Source: Flavobacterium cupriresistens
Lineage (GTDB): Bacteria > Bacteroidota > Bacteroidia > Flavobacteriales > Flavobacteriaceae
Direction: 5' to 3'
NCBI RefSeq assembly: GCF_020911925.1
Contig: NZ_CP087134.1
Location: 2,108,001 to 2,172,000, forward strand
DNA length: 64,000 nt
Shown: positions 42,500 to 52,540 of the stretch, piece by piece
Position numbering within the stretch: position 1 is the stretch's first letter
Layout: every line of letters begins with the position of its first letter
Program-made: the position numbers and the translations under genes
Notes under the pieces: model-generated
Databases searched by the model: none
The model's input: only the letters and a program-made list of their open reading frames with translations
What the model was told of the DNA's origin: nothing

Positions 42500-43807
42500 A
42501 TGAATAACATTGTTGCGATAGTAGGAAGACCTAATGTAGGGAAATCAACCCTTTTTAATAGGCTGATACAAAGAAGAGAAGCTATTGTAGATTCGGTTTC
42601 TGGAGTTACCAGAGATAGAAACTACGGTAAAAGCGAGTGGAACGGAAAAGAGTTTTCTGTAATTGATACCGGTGGATACGTTCGCGGAAGTGATGACGTA
42701 TTTGAAGGTGAAATCCGTAAACAAGTAGAGCTTGCTATCGATGAAGCTGATGTTATTATTTTTGTAGTTGATGTTGAGGAAGGTATTACACCAATGGATG
42801 AAACGGTGGCTAAATTGTTGCGTAAAGTAACTAAGCCTGTTTTATTGGCTGTAAATAAGGTTGATAACGCTATGCGTGAGAAAGATGCGATTGAGTTTTA
42901 TAATCTTGGTTTAGGAGATTATTTCACTTTCGCCAGTATTTCAGGAAGCGGAACCGGAGATTTGTTAGATGCTTTAATTGATGCATTTCCGGAGAAACCA
43001 GTAGTTGAAGTTACCGAAGAGTTACCACGTTTTGCTGTTGTAGGACGTCCAAATGCTGGTAAATCTAGTTTTATTAACGCTTTAATTGGTCAGGATCGTT
43101 ATATCGTAACCGATATTGCAGGAACAACCCGTGATGCGATTGATACTAAATTTGACCGTTTTGGTTTTGAATTCAACTTGGTAGATACCGCGGGAATCCG
43201 TCGTAAAGCGAAAGTTAAAGAAGATTTAGAATTTTATTCTGTAATGCGTTCGGTTCGTGCGATCGAGCATGCAGATATTTGTATATTGGTTATCGATGCC
43301 ACCCGTGGATTTGAAGGTCAGGATCAGAGTATTTTCTGGTTGGCTGAGAAAAACCGTAAAGGGGTTGTAATCTTGGTAAACAAATGGGACTTAGTAGAAA
43401 AAGATACTATGTCTACGAGAGATTACGAAGAGAAAATCAAAAAAGAATTAATGCCTTTTACAGATGTGCCAATTTTGTTCGTTTCGGCTTTGACGAAACA
43501 ACGTTTATTGAAAGCATTGGAAGCTACAGTTCAGGTTTTCGAAAACAGAAAGCAAAGAATTGCAACGTCAAAATTCAACGAATATATGTTGAAAGTGATA
43601 GAAGCTTATCCACCACCGGCAACAAAAGGAAAGTATGTGAAAATTAAATATTGTATGCAGTTACCAACTTTAACACCTCAGTTTGTGTTCTTTGCTAACA
43701 TGCCACAATACGTTAAAGAACCATACAAGAGATATCTTGAAAATAAGATTAGAGAAAATTGGGATTTCGCAGGAGTGCCGATTGATATTTATATTAGAGA
43801 GAAATAA
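42500..43807 (+). CDS. der: GTPase Der (EngA), 50S ribosome assembly
   Basis: This 435-residue protein has two consecutive G domains. The first has 'GRPNVGKST' (residues 9-17), 'DTGGY' and 'NKVD'. The second has 'GRPNAGKSS' (starting at residue 182), '[11 protein letters not shown]' and 'NKWD'. A C-terminal KH-like domain ends the protein ('[19 protein letters not shown]...[24 protein letters not shown]'). This tandem arrangement is unique to Der. It is essential for 50S subunit maturation. Confidence 0.98.
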   Translation: MNNIVAIVGRPNVGKSTLFNRLIQRREAIVDSVSGVTRDRNYGKSEWNGKEFSVIDTGGYVRGSDDVFEGEIRKQVELAIDEADVIIFVVDVEEGITPMDETVAKLLRKVTKPVLLAVNKVDNAMREKDAIEFYNLGLGDYFTFASISGSGTGDLLDALIDAFPEKPVVEVTEELPRFAVVGRPNAGKSSFINALIGQDRYIVTDIAGTTRDAIDTKFDRFGFEFNLVDTAGIRRKAKVKEDLEFYSVMRSVRAIEHADICILVIDATRGFEGQDQSIFWLAEKNRKGVVILVNKWDLVEKDTMSTRDYEEKIKKELMPFTDVPILFVSALTKQRLLKALEATVQVFENRKQRIATSKFNEYMLKVIEAYPPPATKGKYVKIKYCMQLPTLTPQFVFFANMPQYVKEPYKRYLENKIRENWDFAGVPIDIYIREK

Positions 43808-43828
43808 AATTTTCTTTTTAAACAAGAT

Positions 43829-43867
43829 AAAAAAGCAACCTTTCAAACTTTGAAAGGTTGCTTTTTT
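43829..43867. terminator. Strong terminator between der and the convergent gene
   Basis: AAAAAAGCAACCTTTCAA pairs with TTGAAAGGTTGCTTTTTT across a tiny loop, an 18-bp near-perfect stem with A and T tracts on either side. Confidence 0.92.
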
Positions 43868-43888
43868 AGTTTAATGCAAAAGCATATT

Positions 43889-45757
43889 TTACGGTTGGTT
43901 TTCATCATAGAAGAAAAGTTGTTCTAATGCTGGACTTCCGTCAGAGTCGTCAACATCCCCATTATGTTTTCTGGTCGAAGAAGCCAGTTTCAGCGTATAG
44001 GTACAACGTGTCAGGTTATTATTCGGTGGAGCGTTGAGTGGCGAATTGTCTTTTATTCGTTTTAGTAATGCAGAGTCTATTACCCCATCAGAAATGTACC
44101 TGTTTATAGTATAACTGTTATTATTTAAATGCAAGCTACCGGAAGCTAAATACGGGTGATAAAGCGTGTATTTGGCATTTATTGTACCTTTTATTGGACT
44201 GCAAAGTGTACTTTCTTCAAGCTCTTTAATAGCCAATTTTCTATAGATCGGATTGTTGTTCATGACAATAGAATTAAGCGTTTTTCCATCGCCTCCAATT
44301 ATTCCAAAACTATTTGCAGCTTTATCAATCACCTCTCTGATTTCAAAACGAATAGCAAATTTCTCGATCAGAATATCGTTTGCTGCAGGAATTGGTTGTC
44401 CGGCACTAAAGAGGTCCGGTACATTCGGTGCATTGGTTAATTCTGCTGTATTGATAGAAATAAGTGTATCTTCTTCAATGACATTATATAAATCTAAATC
44501 TGCTAGGGTTAAACCATTGGCAATCAAAGTTCGTTCAATAGCATGGTTGACATCAAACCAGCCTTCCGGATCAAAATCACTTTGAGCGCTGTCTACAAAA
44601 ATATCATCAAGGTAAAAAACAGGAACTTTTCGGGACAGTTTAGAAACCGTACTAGGAACAAATAAGCTATTGTCAGTTTTGCCTACAATTATATTGAAGT
44701 TGTCTTTATCTAAAGGGGGGGTGTTATTTAGAGCTGTTACTTCACTAACTCTGAAGCGATATTCTATTGGGTTTCCGAGTGGCGATCTTAAAGCCGCTTG
44801 CCCTGTCATTCTTATGGTTTTGTGTAGCACATGTTTACCTAAACCTGCAAAACCTTCAGCGTCAAAGGCGTTGGGACCTAATCCGTAAGAAGCAGTGAAC
44901 TGAGATCCAATTCCTGCCCATGCACTTGGGAAAGAAACTCCGGGATCTGTTACCTTTACTTCAGAACATAAAGTCACACACAAACAGTATCCGACATTTT
45001 TGCGTGCATTGACTTTGGTCTCTTTAACTAATTTTGTGCCTCCCAGTTCAGCTTTAAAATAAACATCGGGACCACTTTTGAAAGAAAGAAAAGAGGGGTC
45101 TGTTTCTATGTTGAACCACGGCGATAAAAAAGTCTTTTTAAAGTCGGCCGAAGAATAATCAATTCTAAAGTGTCCGTGAGAATCTGTTGTTGCGGTTCCT
45201 AAGGTATCATCAGTAAGAAGATCAGCATCCATTGCGATTACTTCTGCGTTGGCAATTGGCGTATTTGTTTCACAGTTCATCAAATGCCCACAAATCGTCC
45301 AGGCATCAAAAAAGTGACCTCTTATATAACACCACCATTTATGTGCTATAGTATACCTCCATCTGTAATTTTGATCTTTTTCCTGTTTTTCAAGTTCAGA
45401 CTGCATTGAAATAGAAGTAAGGTGAAATTGTATGATTTCATCTCTTTTTGGTTTTGGAAATTTGAACGGTACAGTTCCGCATACAAAATCAATATCGTAA
45501 TCACCAACTACAAATCTTTCGTCCAATTCAATTTCAAAATTCCCATTCTCATCTGTTTTTTTTCTGGTGATAAGTAATTGCTCTCTTTGTTTTACCTCTT
45601 CTTTAGAAACAAAACGGAATGTTTCTTTTAGATTTGCATTAGCGGCAACAGTTTCTTTTCTGTACGGATGATACAGTAAAATTTCAACGTCAGAGATAGA
45701 CTCCAGACAGTCTTCACATATAAATCCTCTTAAGGAACCTTTAAAAATATTTTTCAT
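43889..45757 (-). CDS. Cytoplasmic protein with transthyretin-like (carboxypeptidase-regulatory-like) domains, function unknown
   Basis: The chosen start 'MKNIFKGSLRGFICEDC' gives 621 residues; the frame is open 35 codons further up, but that part is charged and unlike a gene start. No signal peptide is visible. Two TTR-like modules can be seen: residues ~5-120 ('LRGFICEDCLESISDVEILLYHPYRKE...TDENGNFEIEL') and ~150-240 ('CGHLMNCETNTPIANAEVIAMDADLLTDDTLGTATTDSHGHFRIDY'). Cysteine pairs (CEDC, CGHLMNC, CLCVTLC) are notable. The C-terminal ~300 residues are unassigned. It is a single gene, divergent from a TonB-type outer-membrane protein. Confidence 0.65.
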   Translation of the reverse strand: MKNIFKGSLRGFICEDCLESISDVEILLYHPYRKETVAANANLKETFRFVSKEEVKQREQLLITRKKTDENGNFEIELDERFVVGDYDIDFVCGTVPFKFPKPKRDEIIQFHLTSISMQSELEKQEKDQNYRWRYTIAHKWWCYIRGHFFDAWTICGHLMNCETNTPIANAEVIAMDADLLTDDTLGTATTDSHGHFRIDYSSADFKKTFLSPWFNIETDPSFLSFKSGPDVYFKAELGGTKLVKETKVNARKNVGYCLCVTLCSEVKVTDPGVSFPSAWAGIGSQFTASYGLGPNAFDAEGFAGLGKHVLHKTIRMTGQAALRSPLGNPIEYRFRVSEVTALNNTPPLDKDNFNIIVGKTDNSLFVPSTVSKLSRKVPVFYLDDIFVDSAQSDFDPEGWFDVNHAIERTLIANGLTLADLDLYNVIEEDTLISINTAELTNAPNVPDLFSAGQPIPAANDILIEKFAIRFEIREVIDKAANSFGIIGGDGKTLNSIVMNNNPIYRKLAIKELEESTLCSPIKGTINAKYTLYHPYLASGSLHLNNNSYTINRYISDGVIDSALLKRIKDNSPLNAPPNNNLTRCTYTLKLASSTRKHNGDVDDSDGSPALEQLFFYDENQP

Positions 45758-46014
45758 GATAATGCGTTTTAAATTGCTTACTCTAATCAGTTTTGACTTT
45801 TCTGTCCTGCTCTTTTCAGGATTTTCTGAATTCTCCTTATTTTCTTTAATTACAGATAACAAAGGTTTTGTATTTAGATGTAAAAGAAGTCAGGAGAAAG
45901 ACTGTTTTTGCAGGGGCATATTTCCCCTTTTTTGTGTTTTGAAATAAAAACGTACCCAATTGCAACTAAACCTTTTGGTCTTTTTAGAGTCTTATTGTTA
46001 TAATTAAAAGCCTT

Positions 46015-48777
46015 ATGATTAAATTATATTCTTTTGTTTTGCTCTTGCTTTGCTGTTATACGGCTAATGCACAGAATGATATTGTTGTGAAAGGAACTGT
46101 TATTGACATCAATACGCAGTTGCCTTTGGAATTAGCGACGGTTTATTTTACGACCGTTAGAGATTCTACAGTAATTGAATATACTACAACCGATAAAAAT
46201 GGTTTTTTTAGCCTGAACATTAAGAAATATGATAAGCCTGTTTTTTTAAAGGTGAATTATATTGGATATCAAACTTATTTAGAGGAACATAAAGGACTTA
46301 CGGAAAGCAAAGACTTCGGAAAAATATACCTGCTTGAAAGTGTCAATGCGCTTAATAATGTGGTAGTGAAAAGTGAAGCACCTCCAATTACCATTAAAAA
46401 AGATACATTGGAGTTTAATGCGAATTCTTTTAAAGTCCGCCCGGATTCGAATGTTGAAACTTTACTAAAACAATTACCCGGTTTTGATGTAAATAACGAT
46501 GGGAAAGTTACCGTCAACGGGAGAGAAGTAACGCAGTTTTTGGTTAACGGAAAAACCTTTTTTGATAAAGACGGCGCAATTGCTTTGAAAAATTTACCCG
46601 CAGAAATCATAAAAAAAGTTCAGGTTTCGGATTTTAAAACCAAAAAAGAAGAATTGTCAAAACAAGAATCTACTTCGGATTATTCGAGTATTAATTTGAC
46701 AATTGATGAGAAAAAAAACAAAGGTTACTTTGGGAAAATACTAGGAGGATACGGTTCTGATGAGCGCTATGAAAGTAGTCTGATGATGAATTTTTTCAAT
46801 AATAAACAGAAAATAAGTGTTTTGGCTTCTTCGAATAATATTAATTCGACCGGATTCTCGATGGATGATGTATTTGATAATATGGGTGGAGGAAGAAACA
46901 GTAACGGAAGAAACGCCAACAACAGTTCCGCCAGTACCAGTAAAGGAATCACCCAATCTAATCTCGCCGGTATAAACTATTCCGATGATTGGTCTGAAGA
47001 ATTAGCAGCAATGGGAAGTTATAATTTCTCGAACTCCAATACTACGAACAACAGTAAAGCCAATCAGATTAGTTTTTTGCCAAAAGGAAATATTCTGACA
47101 GCGTCTGACGCTACTACAAGAAATGAAAACACGGGAAACAAAGCCAATTTCGAATTGGAATACAAAATCAGTCCTACGATGCGGCTTGTTGTTGCGCCGA
47201 AATTAAATCTAACCCAATCGGACAATAGTTCGAATTCGACCAGTTTTTCTGAGGATGAAAATGGGCAGGCTTTAAATCAAAGTAGTTCAGAATCTAATAG
47301 TAAAAATGAGAACACTAATTTTTCAAACGGTATCAATTTTAATAAAACCTTCGAAAAAGAAGCGCGAAATTTCAGTGTGGTTTTTAACAATAATAATACA
47401 AGGAGTGACGGGAATGTTTTAAACCGTTCCGAAACCATTTTTTATCAGGGCGGCAAACCCAATGACGAACGAAACCAGAATAGCAAGAACAATGTTACGA
47501 CGGATTCTTACACGGTTGATTTGGAGTACACAGAGCCGATAACGGACTCCTTAAGAATCAGATTTGGTTCCGATTTTGATTGGGAAAAGACCGTAAACGA
47601 TAAAAATACGTTCAATTATAATGCAAGTACCGATTCGTATTCCGACTTAGATTTGTCTTTAACCAATTATATTTCTTCACGTCAGAACAGTATTAGTCCT
47701 AAGTTTGGAATCACCTGGCAAAAGAGAAAATTTACTCTTAATTTGAATTCTCAAACTTCTATTATCGATTATGACAACCATTCCTTATATGTAAACAAAG
47801 CGACCGATTTAAACAAAAAATATGTATTGCCTTTTGGGAATTTGCAGCTTAGATATAAATTTAGTCGTTCTAAAAATCTGACTTTTAGATACGATTATTC
47901 CAACGCGCTTCCAACGGCAACGCAATTATTACCGGTTATAGACCTGTCCAATCCATTGAATAGTATTATTGGAAATCCGAATCTGAATCCGATAGAGAAA
48001 AACAGTGTGAGCATTAATTTCAGGAATTTTGATTTCCGTACCCGTTCGGGGTATAGTGTGTTTGCCAAAACAGATTATTATAACAATGATGTGGTTACTA
48101 CTTCGATTTACGATGACAGTGGTAAACGAAACACTACTTATGCAAACATTTCAGGAACGTACACGACTTCTGTTGGCGCAAATTGGAATCAATCTGTGAA
48201 AAAGGATGCCAGTGTGCTACGATATGGGTTAGCATTAAACTCGAGTTATTCTTTTGATAAAGGATTTACAAATGCAGTGATGTATGAAGCAAGATCAATT
48301 GGAGTTACACCAAAAGTATATTTAAGTTATGAATATGGAGATGTGCTTACCATAGCGCCATCTTATGATTTGTCTTATAATGAAACAAAATATAAGAACT
48401 ATTCGAGAGAAGCCACTTCAAATGTAATTCACAAAATTAATTTGCAGACCACCACATACTGGCCAGCCAATTTGATTTTTGGAAATGACTTTGGATATAC
48501 CTATAATTCTAATATTTCAGACGATTTCAAAAAAGATTTTTTCCTTTGGAATACCAGTTTGTCCTATGGTTTTTTCGATAAAAAAATGTACCTGAAAGTA
48601 AAAGTGTACGATGTTTTAAATCAAAATCAAAGTGCTACAAGAACTATTTCGGCAACCTCAATTCGCGACGAGGAGAATACCGTTTTAAAACGATATTTAA
48701 TGTTTTCTGTAGCTTATAAAATTGGGAATTTTGCTGCTAAAGAAAAAAGAGGCGGGCGAAGAGAAAGAGAAATGTAA
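46015..48777 (+). CDS. Outer-membrane beta-barrel protein, TonB-dependent-receptor-like with carboxypeptidase-regulatory-like domain
   Basis: This 920-residue protein has a signal peptide ending 'CYTANAQ'. An N-terminal CarboxypepD_reg-like domain (residues ~24-110, 'VVKGTVIDINTQLPLELATVYFTT') is followed by a plug-like domain ('NVETLLKQLPGFDVNNDGKVTVNGREVTQFLVNGKTFF'). A large barrel follows, with Asn/Ser-rich loops around residues 290-470. This pattern is the 'outer membrane beta-barrel family protein' of Bacteroidetes rather than a classic siderophore receptor. The last residues 'KRGGRREREM' form a basic tail after the barrel, so there is no terminal aromatic residue. Substrate unknown. 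Confidence 0.87.
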   Translation: MIKLYSFVLLLLCCYTANAQNDIVVKGTVIDINTQLPLELATVYFTTVRDSTVIEYTTTDKNGFFSLNIKKYDKPVFLKVNYIGYQTYLEEHKGLTESKDFGKIYLLESVNALNNVVVKSEAPPITIKKDTLEFNANSFKVRPDSNVETLLKQLPGFDVNNDGKVTVNGREVTQFLVNGKTFFDKDGAIALKNLPAEIIKKVQVSDFKTKKEELSKQESTSDYSSINLTIDEKKNKGYFGKILGGYGSDERYESSLMMNFFNNKQKISVLASSNNINSTGFSMDDVFDNMGGGRNSNGRNANNSSASTSKGITQSNLAGINYSDDWSEELAAMGSYNFSNSNTTNNSKANQISFLPKGNILTASDATTRNENTGNKANFELEYKISPTMRLVVAPKLNLTQSDNSSNSTSFSEDENGQALNQSSSESNSKNENTNFSNGINFNKTFEKEARNFSVVFNNNNTRSDGNVLNRSETIFYQGGKPNDERNQNSKNNVTTDSYTVDLEYTEPITDSLRIRFGSDFDWEKTVNDKNTFNYNASTDSYSDLDLSLTNYISSRQNSISPKFGITWQKRKFTLNLNSQTSIIDYDNHSLYVNKATDLNKKYVLPFGNLQLRYKFSRSKNLTFRYDYSNALPTATQLLPVIDLSNPLNSIIGNPNLNPIEKNSVSINFRNFDFRTRSGYSVFAKTDYYNNDVVTTSIYDDSGKRNTTYANISGTYTTSVGANWNQSVKKDASVLRYGLALNSSYSFDKGFTNAVMYEARSIGVTPKVYLSYEYGDVLTIAPSYDLSYNETKYKNYSREATSNVIHKINLQTTTYWPANLIFGNDFGYTYNSNISDDFKKDFFLWNTSLSYGFFDKKMYLKVKVYDVLNQNQSATRTISATSIRDEENTVLKRYLMFSVAYKIGNFAAKEKRGGRREREM

Positions 48778-48780
48778 CTA

Positions 48781-49518
48781 TTAAGCTTTAGTTTTGCGGT
48801 TAATCTTATGATAAACCGTAAATCGAATAATATCCCGATCGTAAAAATCGACACCACTGGCACGTCTCTGAAAGCTTTTCATATAACCCAATTCTAATCC
48901 GATGTTAGGGTTGAAGTGATAACGTAAGGCAGCGTAAATTCGATTTTGATCGAACGTATTTCTCTTATTGTCTTTTCCGTAATTGAGTAAAATTTCGTCT
49001 GAAATAGTCCCTTTCAGATTGCGTTTGTCTTTTTCCCAAAGTGTAAAAGTAGATTGCAGTCTGTATCTGAATCGCCACGAAAAAGAAAAGTCATCCAGTA
49101 ATTCTGTTCTGCTGGCTTTCTGCATAAAACGTTCCTCAATCTGAAAGCGATTGTGGAAAGTGATTTTCGCTATATCATTGATTAAAGTAATATCCTGCTG
49201 GCCTCTGTATTCCGGAACCGAAAAATTAGGGTCAATACGCGGATCTTGTGTATTGACATTAAAATAGGCAAATCCACCGCCTAAATCGATTGTTTTATTG
49301 GCTCTGTAACGTCCCTGTACACGGACAACAAAAAGATTCTCATGAATGGGATTGACAAAACTTCGATTGTCCAGTTCCGTATGAATGGACCATTTTTCAG
49401 TTAAAGGAAAGATATTATAGTACCGAATCCAGGTCAGGGTTTGTTGATCCGTTTTTTTCTGAGCCTGCAAAAAGGGACTTGTGAGGCTTAAAAAGAGTAC
49501 TATTCGGAGGATTTTCAT
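48781..49518 (-). CDS. DUF2490 outer-membrane protein
   Basis: This 245-residue protein has a signal peptide 'MKILRIVLFLSLTSPFLQAQ'. The DUF2490 pattern is visible: 'WIRYYNIFPLTEKWSIHTELDNRSFVNP', 'VVRVQGRYRANKTIDLGGGFAYFN', 'HNRFQIEERFMQ', 'WRFRYRLQSTFTLW' and 'NRIYAALRYHFNPNIGLELGYMKSFQRR'. Alternating strands with aromatic belts indicate a barrel. Function unknown. Its stop lies 3 bp from the convergent 46015-48777 stop. Its promoter shares a distinctive 18-bp element with the TonB-dependent receptor upstream. Confidence 0.87.
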   Translation of the reverse strand: MKILRIVLFLSLTSPFLQAQKKTDQQTLTWIRYYNIFPLTEKWSIHTELDNRSFVNPIHENLFVVRVQGRYRANKTIDLGGGFAYFNVNTQDPRIDPNFSVPEYRGQQDITLINDIAKITFHNRFQIEERFMQKASRTELLDDFSFSWRFRYRLQSTFTLWEKDKRNLKGTISDEILLNYGKDNKRNTFDQNRIYAALRYHFNPNIGLELGYMKSFQRRASGVDFYDRDIIRFTVYHKINRKTKA

Positions 49519-49538
49519 CTAAGCTGTATAAATTCAGG

Positions 49539-49556
49539 CTGCGAATATATATAAAT
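49539..49556 (-). promoter_or_regulatory. DUF2490 promoter element shared with the TonB receptor gene
   Basis: Plus-strand CTGCGAATATATATAAAT matches CTGCAAATATATATAAAT at 52489-52506 in 17 of 18 positions. On the minus strand it contains a -7-like TATATTCG about 24 bp before the start codon. Confidence 0.5.
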
Positions 49557-49640
49557 CAGAGCGAATTTATAGAATTTGAGATCGTTTTTTAAATTTGCTT
49601 TGAAAGTAATTTTGTGATTTTCAACAACTTTTTTAATAAA

Positions 49641-49676
49641 AAAACGAGACCTGCTACTTAAAGCGGGCCTCGTTTT
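49641..49676 (-). terminator. Terminator of the TonB-dependent receptor gene
   Basis: AAAACGAGACC and GGCCTCGTTTT form a stem with one mismatch around 'TGCTACTTAAAGCG', about 70 bp after the receptor stop on the minus strand. Confidence 0.8.
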
Positions 49677-49745
49677 GGTATCTATTCCATCTAAATCTAT
49701 GTTTCTATGTGTTAAAAAAAAGCAACGCGTTACAGCAGGGTCACT

Positions 49746-52292
49746 TTATAAAGAATATTTTAAAGTGATTCCGTACGTTCTCTGGTCGCCCAAAACACCA
49801 GCATATTGTCCGGTATTTCCTCCTGCAGGTAATAATTGCTCATAATAATCCTTGTTTAAAAGATTACGTCCCCAGAAATGTACCGATAGACCATCAGTAG
49901 CGCGGAAACCTAATCGAGCATTAAAAATAGCATAACCTTGTACCACTAAGTATTTCGAAGCAGAAGGACTTGATGAAAATTCAGAACGAGCGTAAGAATC
50001 TAAGGCTAGAAACACTTTACCGGCATTTCCGAAGAATTTTGCATTGTCGGAAAGTTCCCCTCCTAAAGATCCTGCCCATCTGGATGCGCCCGGCAGATCA
50101 GTTCCAGACACATCTTTATAAGCAACCGGAGCTCCCGTTTCCTCTAATGGAAGTGGTGCATTGGTAAACTTAACATATTTACCATCAGTATACGTAGCCG
50201 CTCCGTTAATCGTTAAGTTTTGATTTACTACAAAACTGGCGTCCAATTCTACACCTCTTACACGAACTTTATCCGCATTGGCAAGATAACCTCTGTTTAC
50301 CCCCAATTCAGCAGCCTGAACATTGGTCTGGAAATTTCTGATATCAGTATTAAAGAAAGTCACGTTAAAAATCGAATTTTTAAATGGAGAAGTTTTTACA
50401 CCAACTTCATAATGATTTACCTCTTCCGGTTTAATTACTGCAAGATTAAGTAAGGGTTGACCAGCTGAATTTGTCGGAAGTCCGGCAACATTCACTCCAA
50501 CCGGTTTGTAGCTTTTTGCGAATGTAGCATAAGCATTGATTTTGTCAGTAGCTTTATAAGAAACTGTTATATTTCCGGAGAAATCAGTATCATCTGTATT
50601 TGATGTGAAGGCTTGATCGCTGTAAACTTGTTTTTTCAAAGCAAGCAATGCAGGATCGGTAGTCTGAAGTCCTCCGTAAGTAGTACGGGTATAATCAGCA
50701 TCTTTTTTGTCAAAGTTGTAACGTAAACCTGGTAATACATGCAATTTTTCGGTTACAGCCCAGTCTAATTGTCCAAAAACAGCTGCACTGGAGGATCTTA
50801 TGCGGGCATCTGTTTTGATTCCGTATCCTTCAAAAAGACCCGGAGTTTTCCATAACGGACTTGTTGAGCTTTGTGAGAATCTCCATTGTGCATTTCCGGA
50901 TTCCTCAGTACCATTGGTTTTTGAAGTTTGATCAATAAAAAATACCCCTACAACACCGCTCAATTTCGAGCTAAGTTGTCCTGCATAACGTATTTCTTGT
51001 GTGAATTGTGTTTGTCTGGTCGGATTTTGTGATTTAGCAAGTACTTGTAATCCTGTAAAATCCCTGTCGTTTGACGGATCCCAGTTCCAGAAACGCCAAG
51101 CTGTTGTAGAAGTAAGTGTTCCTCCTCCGATTTTGGTATCAACATTAAGCGATACACCACCTAAGTCTTGTCCGGAACGCCACGGTGTATCATGATCTAT
51201 TCTACGATCAAATGCATTCTGACTTGGAAGCTGATAGTTTAAATCGGCAATAATAGCATTAAATTGGCGGTATGGAGCTCTTTGAGTAGGGGCAACACCC
51301 GCTACAACTTGCGCATATCCGTCAGGACGCTGTGTTGTAATATCTGCCGCAAGGGTAATATTTGTATTTGCTGTCGGAGTATACAATAATTGACCTCTAA
51401 TTCCTTGGTTGTTTAAGGTATTTGTAGCTCTTCCAGTGGCAACATTATCGATTAAACCGTCACGTTGTGTACCTGAAAAAGACAAACGACCGGCTATTTT
51501 TTGACTTAAAGCTCCTGTTATAGATGCTTTGGCCTGTAAAAAGGCAAAATTCCCGTAACTAACTTCAAAGTCTGCACCCGAAGTAAAACTTGGTTTGCGG
51601 GTCGTAATGTTAAAAGCTCCCGAAGTGGTATTCTTTCCAAACAATGATCCCTGTGGTCCGCGTAATACTTCGATTTGTTCTACATCGATAAAATCCAGAG
51701 TAGTGGCTGCCGGACGGGCGTAATAAACACCGTCAACATAAAAACCAACTCCCGGATCAATTCCATCATTAGTCAGACCAAAAGGAGAACCTAAACTCCT
51801 GATGTTGATTCCTGTATTTCTTGGGTTTGAAGAATAGAGTTGTACAGAAGGAACAAGCTCTTTGATACGATTGACATTAAAAGCGCCTGTTTGCTCTGCT
51901 TGTTTACCGGTAATTACCGAAATAGCAATCGGTACATCTTGTACTTTTTCGATACGACGTCTGGAAGATACAACAACTTCTATAAGTTTGTTTTCTTCGT
52001 TTAATGTTACCAATAGCGGAGAGCTTGGTAAAGTTGTGATAGCAAATTCAGCAGTTGTATAGCCAACGTATTGAACTAATAACGTCAAAGGAAGTCTTCC
52101 CTGAGTGTCTATGCTGAATTTTCCATTGGCATCGGTAGTAGTATTAAAAGTAGTTCCTTTTATGACCACATTAGCGGCTGGTAAAGGTATGTTTTCATCT
52201 GTTGTTACCACACCTTCTATATTTTGTGCGAAAGAGATGGAGAAAGTTAAAAAGGATAGTATTGTAAGTATATTTTTTATAGTAGTTTTCAT
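49746..52292 (-). CDS. TonB-dependent receptor
   Basis: This 848-residue protein has a signal peptide ending 'FSISFAQ'. A CarboxypepD_reg-like domain (residues ~25-105, 'IEGVVTTDENIPLPAANVVIKGTTFNTTTDANGKFSI') is followed by the plug ('VPIAISVITGKQAEQTGAFNVNRIKELVPSVQLYSSNPRNTGINIRSLG', 'VDGVYYARPAATTLDFIDVEQIEVLRGPQGSLFGKNTTSGAFNITTRKP'). A 22-strand barrel ends in 'LGDQRTYGITLKYSL'. It takes up a ligand using TonB energy. The plug sequence is of the broad 'VPIAISV' class seen in receptors for complex organic compounds. The adjacent Rrf2 regulator upstream may control it. No SusD partner is present. Confidence 0.94.
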   Translation of the reverse strand: MKTTIKNILTILSFLTFSISFAQNIEGVVTTDENIPLPAANVVIKGTTFNTTTDANGKFSIDTQGRLPLTLLVQYVGYTTAEFAITTLPSSPLLVTLNEENKLIEVVVSSRRRIEKVQDVPIAISVITGKQAEQTGAFNVNRIKELVPSVQLYSSNPRNTGINIRSLGSPFGLTNDGIDPGVGFYVDGVYYARPAATTLDFIDVEQIEVLRGPQGSLFGKNTTSGAFNITTRKPSFTSGADFEVSYGNFAFLQAKASITGALSQKIAGRLSFSGTQRDGLIDNVATGRATNTLNNQGIRGQLLYTPTANTNITLAADITTQRPDGYAQVVAGVAPTQRAPYRQFNAIIADLNYQLPSQNAFDRRIDHDTPWRSGQDLGGVSLNVDTKIGGGTLTSTTAWRFWNWDPSNDRDFTGLQVLAKSQNPTRQTQFTQEIRYAGQLSSKLSGVVGVFFIDQTSKTNGTEESGNAQWRFSQSSTSPLWKTPGLFEGYGIKTDARIRSSSAAVFGQLDWAVTEKLHVLPGLRYNFDKKDADYTRTTYGGLQTTDPALLALKKQVYSDQAFTSNTDDTDFSGNITVSYKATDKINAYATFAKSYKPVGVNVAGLPTNSAGQPLLNLAVIKPEEVNHYEVGVKTSPFKNSIFNVTFFNTDIRNFQTNVQAAELGVNRGYLANADKVRVRGVELDASFVVNQNLTINGAATYTDGKYVKFTNAPLPLEETGAPVAYKDVSGTDLPGASRWAGSLGGELSDNAKFFGNAGKVFLALDSYARSEFSSSPSASKYLVVQGYAIFNARLGFRATDGLSVHFWGRNLLNKDYYEQLLPAGGNTGQYAGVLGDQRTYGITLKYSL

Positions 52293-52488
52293 TTTTATAT
52301 TAATTATATGTGATTAGTAGAATTTAAATTAAATTTTTTTTACCAACACATACACATACAAAAAGAATTGTTTTTCACAGTAGTGAATTGACTATTTCTA
52401 TTTTTTTGCAAAAAACTTTTTGATCCACCTGATCGATTCGAATGTACTTTCATAAGGTTTTAATTTTGGACTGGTTTGCTAATTTTTT

Positions 52489-52527
52489 CTGCAAATATAT
52501 ATAAATTCTATAAAAATAGTCGAATTT
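52489..52527 (-). promoter_or_regulatory. TonB receptor promoter with inverted-repeat operator candidate
   Basis: The minus-strand -7 box TATATTTG lies at 52492-52499. Beside it, AAATTC (52503-52508) and GAATTT (52522-52527) form an inverted repeat around an AT core, located just upstream of the -7 box. This would give a leader of about 190 nt with no clear structure. It lies immediately behind the Rrf2 gene, whose product may bind here. Confidence 0.45.
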
Positions 52528-52540
52528 AAAAAATATTTTT

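Noticed and set aside
52293..52540. A riboswitch in the ~190 nt leader of the TonB receptor (GATC-AGGTG-GATC hairpin)
   Set aside because: Only a 4-bp stem is seen and no known riboswitch consensus fits, so it is not called.
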